From Streptomyces sp. NBC_00536 (GTDB lineage Bacteria > Actinomycetota > Actinomycetes > Streptomycetales > Streptomycetaceae): DNA of 64,000 nucleotides. The stretch is taken from positions 7,316,001 through 7,380,000 of the forward strand of contig NZ_CP107819.1 in assembly GCF_036346295.1 (NCBI RefSeq), written 5' to 3'. Position 1 is the stretch's first letter. Each line of letters begins with the position of its first letter. The position numbers and the translations under genes are program-made. Of the stretch, positions 16,125 through 24,882 are shown in pieces. Below the pieces are notes generated by a model. It searched no databases. It was given only the letters and a program-made list of their open reading frames with translations, and had not been told where the DNA came from.

Positions 16125-17380
16125 ACCCGTAGCCCCCGGACGTCCGGCAGGACCAGCGGCAGCAGGGCGGCCACCCCGATGAGCAGCGACGCGCCGCCCA
16201 GCGTCGCGCGCAGCCCCAGCAGTTCCGCGGCGGGACCGGCGAGCAGGTAGCCGACGGGTACGGCGACGAGCTGGCCCAGCGCCGCGTACGACAGCGCCCG
16301 GCTCAGCCGGTCCGCCGGGATCCGCGCCTGGACCAGGGTGGTCCACAGCAGGGTCGAGAGCGCACCGGCGGCGCCGGTCACCGCGGCCGCCACCGCCAGG
16401 GCTCCGGCCGGGGCGCCCGCCGCCATCAGCGCCGGGGGAAGGGCCATCGCCGCCGTCCCCGCACAGCTCACCGGACCCACCCGGACCGGCTGCCACCACA
16501 GGCCGAGGGCCGATCCGGCCACCAGCCCCCCGGCGAAGCCCGCGGCCACCAGACCCCAGCCGGCCACGCCGCCCAGCTCGCGCTGCGCGTACACCGGCCC
16601 GAGCACCTGGTAGCCGATCAGCCACAGCGGCACCACCACGGCGGACTGGAGCACGAGCACCCACAGCCAGCGGCGCGACCGGAAGTCCCGCCACCCGCAG
16701 GACAGTTGCCGCAGGAAGCCGTCGGCGCTCCGGTCGCCCGTACGGCAGGACGGTGCCAGCCGGGAGACCAGAAGCGCCGCCCCGGCGAAGCTCACCGCGT
16801 CCCAGCCGATCACGCAGGCCGGGGAGGAGAGTCCCACCAGTACGGCCCCGAAGGCCGGGCCCCCCACCTTGACCGTGGTCTGAACGAGCTTGAGCAGCGC
16901 GTTCGCCTGACCGCGCAGCCCGTCCGGCACCAGCTCCGGCAGCACCCCGGCGCCGGCCGGCACCGAGAAGGCGGCCGCGCCGCCGCAGAGGGCGGACAGC
17001 ACGGCCAGCCACCAGATCCCGCCCGCTCGCGACCAGAGCAGGACACAGGCCAGCGCCTGCACGCAGGCGCACGCGCCGTTGGTGACCGCCAGCACACGGG
17101 TGCGCGGCCAGCGGTCGGCGCTCACCCCGCCGACCGGCAGCAACAGCAGCTGGGGGGCGGTCCCGGCGGCGAGCACGAGCCCGAGCCCGGTCGGCCCGCC
17201 GCCCTGCCGCAGCACGGCCCAGGCGAGCGCCACGGGGGCCACGCCCGTCCCCGTCCAGCTCAGCAGCCGGGCCAGGAAGTACAGCCGGAAGCCCCGGTGC
17301 GACAGCGGGGCGAGCACCTTCCCGGCCCGTCGGCGCGGGGCGGGGACGGCGTTCGGGGTGATCACGTCCGGCAGGGGCAC
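16115..17380 (-). CDS. MFS exporter
   Basis: A 421-residue protein with about 12 hydrophobic segments. FRLYFLARLLSWTGTGVAPVA opens the first helix and GGVSADRWPRTRVLAVTN is the loop 2-3 motif (GxxADRxxRxR) of drug/siderophore exporters. GTG 17380 follows GGAGGAGG at a long spacing. Its 3' end overlaps the sulfotransferase gene by ten bases, convergently. It likely exports the mature peptide and may provide self-protection. Confidence 0.85.
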   Translation of the reverse strand: MPLPDVITPNAVPAPRRRAGKVLAPLSHRGFRLYFLARLLSWTGTGVAPVALAWAVLRQGGGPTGLGLVLAAGTAPQLLLLPVGGVSADRWPRTRVLAVTNGACACVQALACVLLWSRAGGIWWLAVLSALCGGAAAFSVPAGAGVLPELVPDGLRGQANALLKLVQTTVKVGGPAFGAVLVGLSSPACVIGWDAVSFAGAALLVSRLAPSCRTGDRSADGFLRQLSCGWRDFRSRRWLWVLVLQSAVVVPLWLIGYQVLGPVYAQRELGGVAGWGLVAAGFAGGLVAGSALGLWWQPVRVGPVSCAGTAAMALPPALMAAGAPAGALAVAAAVTGAAGALSTLLWTTLVQARIPADRLSRALSYAALGQLVAVPVGYLLAGPAAELLGLRATLGGASLLIGVAALLPLVLPDVRGLRVHD

Positions 17381-17922
17381 TGCGACCGTGCCTCCTCCGG
17401 GCCACGGAAATCTTCTCGATCAAGGAACGCGCGCTCCGCCGTTTCGACGCGGGCTCATCCGGGTGACGCGCGGAGCCCGGCGGCCGGCCGCGGGCTGCCC
17501 TGCCCCGGCCAAATTCAGTGGCGACTTTCGTGCAATTGTGCGAGCGGCTTCGGCAACTCCCCTCATGACCATGGTATTTGTGCGGTTATTTCTGGCCATT
17601 GGGCTGATTGTCCGAGAGTGGAATGCGACTTCCGGAGAATTCCGGCCATGGCGTGCCGCGGTGATTGCCGGGCGCGGGCGCTCTTGACATCCGGAGGGTT
17701 GTGGGGGTGGGGCGGAGCGTGGTTCGGACCGGGAGATTCCGGTTGATTCCTTGGGCAGGGGTAATCCGCGGTTCGGCGCCGCGGTGCCGGTGTGCTGTCC
17801 GGATATCGACGGCCCCGGTCGGCCGTGGCCGGTTCGCTCGGGTGTGGTGAGGGTGCCGTCGGCATAATCTCGACCGGTCGAAGACTTCCCGCGTGAATCG
17901 CAGAAAGCGGAAGGGGATCGTC
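17381..17922. promoter_or_regulatory. Divergent intergenic region, exporter / injection-system operon
   Basis: These 542 bases contain no supported gene. The segment from about 17560 to 17640 has markedly lower G+C than its surroundings, as expected for a promoter. CATAAT at 17863-17868 could be a -10 element for the rightward operon but no good -35 lies at the right distance. AAGGGG at 17911-17916 is the ribosome site for the next gene. Confidence 0.4.
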
Positions 17923-19248
17923 GTGTCCGAAGAAATCAGGGAGTTTGATCTCGGCCCCTATGTGCCGCACTCGGTGGGTGTGGGCAATGCAGGCAAGTTG
18001 TGGGTGACCTCGGACAGCAAGTGCGTGATCCGTGTGAATCCCGCCCGGCCCGGAGAGATGGGCTATGTCAATCATTCGGTGATGCCGCAACTCTCGGCGG
18101 GAATCATGAAGGACCCGCACAATCGGTCCAAGATGTGGTTCGCGGCACCGGCTCCGCCGCGGGCGGAGGACCCGATCGTGGAAATGGACACCACGGCGGG
18201 ATATCCCTTGAGGTTCTTTCCGCTGGAGGATGACGCGAAGGCCCAGAGCATCGCTCTGGAGACCAGGGTGACGGGGTCCGGCGGCACGAAGAAGACGGAA
18301 TACAGCCTGCTCTTCGCCGAGCCCGAACACAGCTACGTCGGAATCCTCGACATTCCGGAATCCGGATCCGGTCAGATCCAGCGCATGACCGTCGAGCCCA
18401 GCACCTGGCTCTGGGACGTCGCCGTCACCTCGGACGAGGAGCAGAAGAAGCACACCTATTGGCTCACGGGCCAGAAGCGGGTCAACAACCCGCCCAGGAC
18501 GGTGAACGGCCTGTTCCGCCGCGAGCCCGGGCAGCACACCTGGGAGCGCATCCCGCCGCCCCGCGGGAACGACCAGAAGCCCTTCTACGTCAAGGCGGAC
18601 ACGGAAGCGGTGTGGGTGACCTTCACCGGTCCGAACCAGGTGGGCCGCTTCGACCTGAACAGGGGCACGTGGATCACCCGGGACCTGGGCACCGCCGTGC
18701 CACAGCAGCTGGCGTTCACGCCGAACGGCGAGGTGTGGGTGACGTCCAGCCAGGGCATCCACGTGTTCGACAGCGCGATGGCGGACGAGGGCTTCATGGT
18801 CCGGCTCCCCAACGCCGGCACGGCCAAGGGGATCTGCGTCGGCAGCGACGGGAACATCTGGTACACCAACCCCACGAACAAGACCCTGGGCAGGTACCTC
18901 ACCTCGCTCGCCGCCCTGGGGGCGCCCTCGCTCCTCGGCCGGACCCAGGTGGTGTCCCACAGCACATCCGCGGTGCACGCGAAGGAGCACGTCGACCGGC
19001 CGCTCATCGCCGAGTACGTGGCCGGTGGCCGGCCCGTACCGGGGATCCCGCTCACCTGCCGGGTCAAGGCCGAAGGGGCGGCCTTCGACGACGGCACCCA
19101 GGAGCGGATCATCCTGACCGACCAGCGCGGCCGCGTCGCCCTCCCCGCCGTGTACGCCGGTGAGATCGAGGAAGAGGCGGTCCTGAGCGTGGGTCTCGGC
19201 GACACCGAGCCGCACGCGGCCACCCTGCTGCACATCAACCCGGCGTAG
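17923..19248 (+). CDS. Vgb-like beta-propeller protein with C-terminal Ig-like domain (eCIS operon)
   Basis: A 441-residue protein without a signal peptide. GTG 17923 is chosen because AAGGGG lies six bases upstream; GTG 17893 is in frame but weaker. Repeated LWVTSD, MWFAAP, VWVTFTGPNQVGRFD, VWVTSSQGIHVFD and IWYTNPTNKTLGRY motifs mark the blades of a virginiamycin-B-lyase-like propeller. The last 90 residues (AEYVAGGRPVPGIPLTCRVK) look like a bacterial Ig-like fold. It is the first gene of a run that continues into contractile-injection components, so it is more likely a structural or binding accessory than an antibiotic lyase. Confidence 0.75.
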   Translation: MSEEIREFDLGPYVPHSVGVGNAGKLWVTSDSKCVIRVNPARPGEMGYVNHSVMPQLSAGIMKDPHNRSKMWFAAPAPPRAEDPIVEMDTTAGYPLRFFPLEDDAKAQSIALETRVTGSGGTKKTEYSLLFAEPEHSYVGILDIPESGSGQIQRMTVEPSTWLWDVAVTSDEEQKKHTYWLTGQKRVNNPPRTVNGLFRREPGQHTWERIPPPRGNDQKPFYVKADTEAVWVTFTGPNQVGRFDLNRGTWITRDLGTAVPQQLAFTPNGEVWVTSSQGIHVFDSAMADEGFMVRLPNAGTAKGICVGSDGNIWYTNPTNKTLGRYLTSLAALGAPSLLGRTQVVSHSTSAVHAKEHVDRPLIAEYVAGGRPVPGIPLTCRVKAEGAAFDDGTQERIILTDQRGRVALPAVYAGEIEEEAVLSVGLGDTEPHAATLLHINPA

Positions 19249-19299
19249 CGAATTCCCCGCCCCAGCCGGACCGTTCCACCCCTTCGGAGGGAGAACAGC

Positions 19300-20853
19300 A
19301 TGCCGCCCGTGCCATCATCCAGCGACAGCGGAAAATTCGCGATCGAGGCCTCAGCGGTCGATCTGACATGGAGCAGCGACGACCGGAACGTGTGGTTCGT
19401 GACCGCCGAGGGAAGCCTCGGCTATTTCGAGCCCCGCAGTCCGTGGAGCAGTACCGTCTTCCCACAGGTACCGGTACCCGCGGGCCGGGCCGATTGCATC
19501 CTCGCGTGGCCGGGCCACGGCGTGTGGACGTTCGTCACCGGGCAGAGCGACTCCGCGTTCGTCCGATGTGACAGCGACGGCATCTACCAGACCCACACGT
19601 TGAGCGGCAGGACGCAGGTCCGGTCGCTGGCCTTCGCTCAGGACGAGCGGGGCCGCACTCAGATCGTGGCCCCCCTGGCGGACTGGAATTCGCTGGCCTT
19701 CTTCGATCTCAGCGGTGGCATCTCGCAGTCGCAGGGCCACTCGACGAACCTGTACGGGATCGCCGTCGCGGAGCAGGATCCGACCCTCTGCTGGCTCAGC
19801 TCGCCGGAAGGCCGCTCACTGGTCAGCTACGACATGGCCACCGGCCGGTTCTCCACGCCCGTCAACGTCGGTGCCGAGCCCGGAGATCTGGCGATCACCC
19901 CGGCGGGCGATGTCGTCTGGGTGGCCACCACCGACAACAGGATCTACAAGTACACCGTCCAGGACAAGCGCTTCTCACGCATCGACATCCCCGCTCCGGC
20001 ACACCGTCTGCTGGCGGCGGCGGACGGCACGCTCTGGTTCGCCAGCGTCGCCGGGGACGCCATCGGGTACGTGCTGCCCGGGGCGGACACGGCGGTCACG
20101 ATTCCCACGGGAGCGCGGTCCCGTCCTTCGGGTCTCGCCGTTTCCGGGGACAGCCGGCTGTGGGCCGCGCTGTCCGGGGAGAAGGCCCTGCGGGGTGTGT
20201 CCCGCTACAGCCTGGCCGTGGAATCCGGTGACCGGCAGACGGCCGTCGTCGGCTCCCGCTTCACCGAACCGCTCGCCGTCAAGGCGCTCCAGCTGGACGG
20301 CAGCGCGGTGGGGCGGCAGCGGATCAAGTTCACGGTGGAGGGGGGATCCGCCGTCTTCGAGAACGGCCGGCCGACCGAGACCCGTACCACCGGGAACGCG
20401 GGCGACAAGCTCGGCGTGGCGACCAGTTCGCTGCTCAAGGCGGTCAAGGAAGGTACCTGCGTCGTCACCGCGGTCTGGACCGAGACGGACGCCGTGGCCT
20501 CCTTCACGCGCCTGGACATCACCCCGGAGCCGGGTGCCGCGGACCGCGTCCGCTACGTCTCGGGAGCCGGGCAGAGCGTACCCGCGGGCAAGTCCTTCGA
20601 CAGCCCGCTGACGGTCATCGTGGAGGACGTCGAAGGCAACCCCCTCGAAGGCGTCGAGACCATCTTCGAGATCCTCGGTGAGCACATGGCCACGTTCCCC
20701 GGAGAGGTGGACACCGCCAAGGTGCCCAGTGCGGCCGACGGTTCGGCCGCGTCCCCGGTCCTCACGGCCGGGGAAACGGCGGGCACGTTCTCGGTGAAGG
20801 TCCGGGTGGCGGACACGTCGGTGAGTCTCCTCCTCGAACTGACCGTCAACTGA
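19300..20853 (+). CDS. Second Vgb-like beta-propeller plus Ig-like protein (eCIS operon)
   Basis: A 517-residue paralogue of the preceding gene, ATG 19300 with GGAGGGAG upstream. Blade motifs include VWFVTAEGSLGYFEP, LCWLSSPEGRSLVSYD, VVWVATTDNRIYKY and LWFASVAGDAIGYV. Two Ig-like segments follow: AVKALQLDGSAVGRQRIKF and TVIVEDVEGNPLEGVETIF, the latter in the style of invasin/Big-1 domains. No export signal. Tandem duplication at the head of the operon suggests two related subunits, perhaps for surface attachment or particle decoration. Confidence 0.75.
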   Translation: MPPVPSSSDSGKFAIEASAVDLTWSSDDRNVWFVTAEGSLGYFEPRSPWSSTVFPQVPVPAGRADCILAWPGHGVWTFVTGQSDSAFVRCDSDGIYQTHTLSGRTQVRSLAFAQDERGRTQIVAPLADWNSLAFFDLSGGISQSQGHSTNLYGIAVAEQDPTLCWLSSPEGRSLVSYDMATGRFSTPVNVGAEPGDLAITPAGDVVWVATTDNRIYKYTVQDKRFSRIDIPAPAHRLLAAADGTLWFASVAGDAIGYVLPGADTAVTIPTGARSRPSGLAVSGDSRLWAALSGEKALRGVSRYSLAVESGDRQTAVVGSRFTEPLAVKALQLDGSAVGRQRIKFTVEGGSAVFENGRPTETRTTGNAGDKLGVATSSLLKAVKEGTCVVTAVWTETDAVASFTRLDITPEPGAADRVRYVSGAGQSVPAGKSFDSPLTVIVEDVEGNPLEGVETIFEILGEHMATFPGEVDTAKVPSAADGSAASPVLTAGETAGTFSVKVRVADTSVSLLLELTVN

Positions 20854-20902
20854 ACGTTGACCGACCCTGGTTGACCGCGACCCTTGGAGGAACCGCCCCG
20901 CC

Positions 20903-21313
20903 ATGCCCGACAACGGACCGCAGGACAACGGATCCCGGCTGCTCACCGAGTTCGACTTCGAACTGCCCCACGGCTACGTCGATGCCCGTGGGACCGTGCA
21001 CCGTCAGGGCACCATGCGGCTCGCCACGGCCCGCGACGAACTCTCGCCCCTGATCGATCAGCGGGTCAGGCAGAACCCCGCTTATCTGGGGGTCGTCCTG
21101 CTCAGCCTGGTCATCACCCGCCTCGGGACCGTGACCGACATCCACGCCGGTGTGGTGGAACAGCTCTTCGCCACCGACCTCGCCCATCTCCAGGACCTCT
21201 ACCGGCAGATCAACGGCCTGGAATCCGGGCACAGCACCGTCGCCTGCCCGTCCTGCGGCACGAGCTTCGCCGTACCGGGCCCGACGGCGAGCACCCGCCT
21301 GGGGGAAGCGTGA
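20903..21313 (+). CDS. Phage tail assembly (gpE-like) protein with zinc-ribbon-like end
   Basis: A 136-residue protein, ATG 20903 after GGAGGAACC. FDFELPHGYVDARGTVHRQGTMRLATARDELSPL matches small phage-tail-assembly proteins found beside tube genes in actinobacterial injection systems. The C-terminus has one CPSCG pair, half of a zinc ribbon. The stop overlaps the next start (GTGA). Role is probably chaperone/assembly of tube or tape-measure components. Confidence 0.7.
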   Translation: MPDNGPQDNGSRLLTEFDFELPHGYVDARGTVHRQGTMRLATARDELSPLIDQRVRQNPAYLGVVLLSLVITRLGTVTDIHAGVVEQLFATDLAHLQDLYRQINGLESGHSTVACPSCGTSFAVPGPTASTRLGEA

Positions 21314-21468
21314 CGCACCCCGCGGGCCGGCTCCGCGAGGAGACCGCGTACATCGCCTACCACTTCCACTGGTCGTACGCGGACATCGTCTCCATGCCAC
21401 ACGGAGAACGGCGCGCGTGGGTGCGGGAGATAGCCAGGATCAACACCGCGCACACCGAAGGCCGGTGA
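21310..21468 (+). CDS. Small DUF6760-like protein
   Basis: A 52-residue protein starting at GTG 21310, overlapping both neighbours by four bases (GTGA at 21310-21313 and 21465-21468). The sequence YIAYHFHWSYADIVSMPHGERRAWVREI is typical of the tiny partner protein that follows the tail-assembly protein in actinobacterial eCIS operons, analogous to the gpE/gpE+ pair in phage tails. Function unknown; structure probably two helices. Confidence 0.7.
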   Translation: MTHPAGRLREETAYIAYHFHWSYADIVSMPHGERRAWVREIARINTAHTEGR

Positions 21469-23558
21469 GCGCGGTGAGCGCGACACGGTGGTGGCGCCGT
21501 GTGCCGCCGGAGGTCCCGGACGCCCGGCCGGAAACCTCGCGCGAGGGCTGGCGGGCCGTGCCGCCCACGGGTCTGATACGGATCCACGCCGTGGCGACCA
21601 GCGGGCTCGGCACCTTCCGGCGGGACCTCACGGCCTGGCGCCCGGCCCCGGCCGTCACGGCCGCCGGTCGGCCCTTGCCGAGAGGCGTGCCGATGGCGGG
21701 TGGGCCGGGGCTGCTCGGCCCGTCGGCGCCCGCGGCGCCGCAGCCGGCTGCCGCCACGCGCCGGGTGTGGTGGCGCGGCGCCCTGCGGTCGGTGGCCGAG
21801 GCGATGGGCGTCCGGCGGGCTCCGGGCGGGGTGCCCACGGAGGGGGCCTCGCGCTCCGGTGCGCGTACCGAGGTCCCGGACGGCGGGGGGTACGGGTCGG
21901 GCTCTGTCGCTCCGGCCCGTGCCACAACGGCCGTGCGTGGTCTCTCGGTTGGCCCGGGAGGCGGGACGCCCGGCATCCCGATCGCCGTGCCGCCGCCTGC
22001 CATGGCGTCCGGTCGTACGGGTCCCCGCGGGGACCCGCGGGCGTCGTTGTCCGCTGCCTCCGCGGAGAGGGACGGGGACGTGGTGCGTACGGGTCCCGGG
22101 CACGGCCGTCGCTCTGGTCCCGGTCCGGGACCTGCTGCGGGGGCCGGGCCCCGGCCCGGATCTGGATACGGGCCTGTGCCTGGCTCCGGCCCCGTGCCGG
22201 GGAGTGTCCCCGGTCCTGGAGCAAGGTCCGGTTCGGGAGGCGGAGTCGGGCGTGGGCCTGGTTCCGGCTCCGGTTCCGGAGAGGGCCCTGGACGGGGAAC
22301 GGGGTCCGGGGCGATGCCCGGATCCGGCGGGGGCGCTGCCGGCGCTACCGGGCGCGCATCCGGCCCGGCTCCCGTCCCCGGCCCGGCTGCCGGGGCCGGT
22401 CGCGGCCCCGGTGCGGACACCGGTCCCGGTGGAGTCGGCCCCGGCCAACGGCCCGGGGCCGGATCCGGAGTCGCTTCTCCCTCAGGGGCCGACCCGGCCC
22501 CTGTACCTCGGCCGGGGACGGGAGCCGGGCCGGGGCACGTGCTCGGCGTACGTCCCGTGGACGGTTTCGGCCCGGGTACCGGATCCTGGCCCGAGCCCGG
22601 TCCCCAGGGGGACCGGCCGGGTCACGCCGACCGGCTCGAACCCGCGCCCGGTGCCGGACGTGGCCCCGGATCCGTACCGGACCATGAAGTGGGCCCGCGG
22701 CCAGCGCGCGAAGCCGTGCACGGCGTGGATCCCGGCCCTGGGCCCGGTCCCGCTCACGGGCCCGGTCCGGGGGCTCGCTCCGGGGGCGGAGCCGTGCTCG
22801 GTGTGGATCGGGGACCCCGGGCCGGAGCCGGGGGCGGTCCTGGACCCGGTCCCGCTCACGGGCTCGGTCCGGCGGCTCGTTCCGGGGGCGAAGCCTTGCT
22901 CGGCGTGGATCCCGGACCCCGGCCGGGAGTCGGGGGCGGCCCTGGGTCCGGTCCGGCTCACGGGCTCGGTCCGGCGGCCCGCACCGGGGGCGGATTCGGC
23001 CCTGCCGAAGCCCCGCCGCCGATGCCGTTCGCCGGATCCGGCGTGCCCGGCCGCCCCCCGGACGGGGGACCCGCACCGTACGGCCCGCCGCCACCCGCCG
23101 GCCCCCGGTCCGGTCACGGGGTTCCCTCCCCGCCATCGGGCGGCGCCCGTTGGGACGATCCGTCGTCCCACGGACAGCCCGCCGCCGGCCCCGACCGCAG
23201 TGAGCGGGACGGTCATCATCCCCGCAGGCTCGGCATCGGCCGCCCGATGCGGCACGCTCCCGACACCGCGATGCCGCTCGTACCACCGCCCGCCCCACAA
23301 CGCGGCGCGCAGCCGTCCGGATCCCCTCCGTCCGCACCCCCGTTCACCTTTCCGACCGGCGCTCCGGGGCCCGTCGTACAGCCCGCCCCCACCGCCTCCG
23401 CGCTCGCCCGTGAGATCGCCCGGCACCACGCCGACCTCCTGGCCGAGGCGGTGCTTCCGGCCCTCGCGCTGTCGCGGGCGGATGAGCCGTACGGGCGCCA
23501 CACACCGCGGCGGCCACCCCCGCCGGAACCCGGCTGGGACACGTCCGCGCCCCGGTGA
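21465..23558 (+). CDS. Large Gly/Pro/Arg-rich repetitive protein of the eCIS operon
   Basis: About 697 residues from GTG 21465. Only the ends look folded: an N-terminal segment WWRRVPPEVPDARPETSREG and GLIRIHAVATSGLGTFRRD, and a C-terminal helix ALAREIARHHADLLAEAVLP. The centre (residues about 120-620) is low-complexity Gly/Pro with two clean 34-residue repeats. It occupies the operon position between assembly proteins and a tube protein. It lacks the coiled coils of a tape measure. It might be a disordered cargo-binding or lumen protein; no family is recognised. All forward frames are open in the repetitive part, so the frame is supported mainly by the ends and the coupled start. Confidence 0.55.
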   Translation: MSAVSATRWWRRVPPEVPDARPETSREGWRAVPPTGLIRIHAVATSGLGTFRRDLTAWRPAPAVTAAGRPLPRGVPMAGGPGLLGPSAPAAPQPAAATRRVWWRGALRSVAEAMGVRRAPGGVPTEGASRSGARTEVPDGGGYGSGSVAPARATTAVRGLSVGPGGGTPGIPIAVPPPAMASGRTGPRGDPRASLSAASAERDGDVVRTGPGHGRRSGPGPGPAAGAGPRPGSGYGPVPGSGPVPGSVPGPGARSGSGGGVGRGPGSGSGSGEGPGRGTGSGAMPGSGGGAAGATGRASGPAPVPGPAAGAGRGPGADTGPGGVGPGQRPGAGSGVASPSGADPAPVPRPGTGAGPGHVLGVRPVDGFGPGTGSWPEPGPQGDRPGHADRLEPAPGAGRGPGSVPDHEVGPRPAREAVHGVDPGPGPGPAHGPGPGARSGGGAVLGVDRGPRAGAGGGPGPGPAHGLGPAARSGGEALLGVDPGPRPGVGGGPGSGPAHGLGPAARTGGGFGPAEAPPPMPFAGSGVPGRPPDGGPAPYGPPPPAGPRSGHGVPSPPSGGARWDDPSSHGQPAAGPDRSERDGHHPRRLGIGRPMRHAPDTAMPLVPPPAPQRGAQPSGSPPSAPPFTFPTGAPGPVVQPAPTASALAREIARHHADLLAEAVLPALALSRADEPYGRHTPRRPPPPEPGWDTSAPR
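22791..22994 (+). repeat. Two tandem 102-bp repeats
   Basis: Units 22791-22892 and 22893-22994 each encode 34 residues (A-x-LGVDxGPRxGxGGGPG then xGPAHGLGPAAR(S/T)GG). A shorter partial unit precedes them. They lie in the Gly/Pro-rich protein and are likely to vary in copy number between strains. Confidence 0.75.
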
Positions 23559-23633
23559 CGGCGCGGTGACGACCGACCTCGGCAAGGACCCGGACCGACC
23601 GGCCGACCGACCGACCACACGGAGTGCCCTCGC

Positions 23634-24065
23634 ATGCTGGACCAGCCGTTCGCCATCAGTTCCCACTTCCAGCTGTCCATCGGGATGCACGCCCTGGGAT
23701 CGTTCACGTCCTGCGACGGTCTCGGCTGCACGATGGAGGTCGAGGAGCGGGTCGAGGGCGGAATGAACGGGCACGTCTGGCACCTGCCGACCCGGCTGCG
23801 GTACACGAACGTCACGCTCACCCGGCCGCTGTCCCAGCAGACGGTGCTGATCTGGGCCTGGCTCCAGCAGCAGGTACGGGAGCCGGTGCGCCTTCCCGGA
23901 CAGCTGGTGGCGCTCGGCCCGGACCGGCGGCCCCTGGTGCGGTGGCTGCTCGACGGGGTGCTGCCGGTGCGCTGGAGCGGGCCCGCCTTCGATGTGGACC
24001 AGTCGCAGCCGGCCCGGGAGACCTTGGAGATCACGCACAACGGGTTCCTGGGGATCACCCTCTGA
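23634..24065 (+). CDS. Injection-system tube protein (gp19/Afp5-like)
   Basis: A 143-residue protein with the T4 gp19-type tube fold: FAISSHFQLSIGMHALGSFTSCDGLG at the N-terminus, YTNVTLTRPLSQQTVLIWAW in the middle and ETLEITHNGFLGITL at the end. ATG 23634 follows CGGAG. It sits next to the LysM hub, the position of the baseplate-proximal tube protein in eCIS and related systems, distinct from the main tube gene at 41745. Confidence 0.85.
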   Translation: MLDQPFAISSHFQLSIGMHALGSFTSCDGLGCTMEVEERVEGGMNGHVWHLPTRLRYTNVTLTRPLSQQTVLIWAWLQQQVREPVRLPGQLVALGPDRRPLVRWLLDGVLPVRWSGPAFDVDQSQPARETLEITHNGFLGITL

Positions 24066-24132
24066 CCGCGCCCGCACCGGCGCCCGCACCGGCGCCGCCC
24101 CCGTCCGTCCCGCCACCCTTCGAGAGGACCGC

Positions 24133-24882
24133 ATGCTGTCCGAGCTGCTCGGAGGCGCGCCCGTACGCGCCGCCCTCGTGATCCACGATCCGCCGACCGG
24201 CACCGGCAACGCGCCGGGACCCGAACGCGGGCGGGTCCGTATGCACTTCAATCCCGAACGCGTCCAGGTCGGCAAGCGGGCGCACTGGGACCGCAGCCGT
24301 TCGCCGTCCAACGGCGAGGCGGCCCGGGCCCAGTTCGTGGGCGCGCAGCCGCGGACGATGAGCCTGGAGGTCTTCCTCGACGCCGGTGACTTCCGGTCGA
24401 ACGTGCAGGAACAGGTCGAGAAGCTGCTCGACTGCTGCGCCCCGACCGCACGGAGCACCACCGCGAAGCCGGCGTCCGCGCCGTGGGTGCGGCTGGAGTG
24501 GGGCCGGTCCCGGACCACCGCGTTCCTGGCGCTGGTGACGCAGGTCGACGCGGTGTACACGCGGTTCGGGCACGACGGGATGCCACTGCGCGCCACGTGC
24601 AACGTCACGTTGGAGGAAGTGGGCGGGTCGACGCCCCGGCAGAACCCGACCTCGGGCGGCGACGGGCCGGTCGCCACCCACCTGATGGTCGCCGGGGACA
24701 CCCTGGCCGGGCTGGCGTGGCAGGCGTACGGGGATCCGACGCAGTGGCGGGCGATCGCGCGGGCGAACGACGTCGACGACCCGGCGCGGGTGCCCGTGGG
24801 CACGCTGCTGGTGCTGCCCGTGCTGGAGGAGCGACCGGAGGCGCGACCGGAGGCGCGACCGGAGGCGATGGCGCATGGGTGA
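24133..24882 (+). CDS. LysM baseplate hub protein (Afp7/gp53-like)
   Basis: A 249-residue protein, ATG 24133 with GAGAGG upstream. The N-terminal domain (VRMHFNPERVQVGKRAHWDRS, FVGAQPRTMSLEVFLDAG) is the CIS-tube N-terminal type that joins tube to spike. A LysM domain follows (HLMVAGDTLAGLAWQAYGDPTQWRAIARANDVDDP). The tail ERPEARPEARPEA comes from a 12-bp tandem repeat at the junction with the next gene, which it overlaps by eight bases. Confidence 0.88.
   Translation: MLSELLGGAPVRAALVIHDPPTGTGNAPGPERGRVRMHFNPERVQVGKRAHWDRSRSPSNGEAARAQFVGAQPRTMSLEVFLDAGDFRSNVQEQVEKLLDCCAPTARSTTAKPASAPWVRLEWGRSRTTAFLALVTQVDAVYTRFGHDGMPLRATCNVTLEEVGGSTPRQNPTSGGDGPVATHLMVAGDTLAGLAWQAYGDPTQWRAIARANDVDDPARVPVGTLLVLPVLEERPEARPEARPEAMAHG
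24829..24866 (+). repeat. 12-bp tandem repeat at gene junction
   Basis: GCGCGACCGGAG is repeated about three times, extending the C-terminus of the LysM protein by RPEA units and ending just before ATG 24875. Confidence 0.7.

Noticed and set aside
17923..20853. Virginiamycin B lyase (antibiotic resistance) function for the two Vgb-like genes
   Set aside because: The propeller resemblance is general, the proteins carry extra Ig-like domains, and they head an injection-system operon.
21700..23766. Alternative forward frame through the Gly/Pro-rich region
   Set aside because: All frames are open in the repeats, but only the chosen frame has a coupled start, sensible helical ends and a stop before the next gene.
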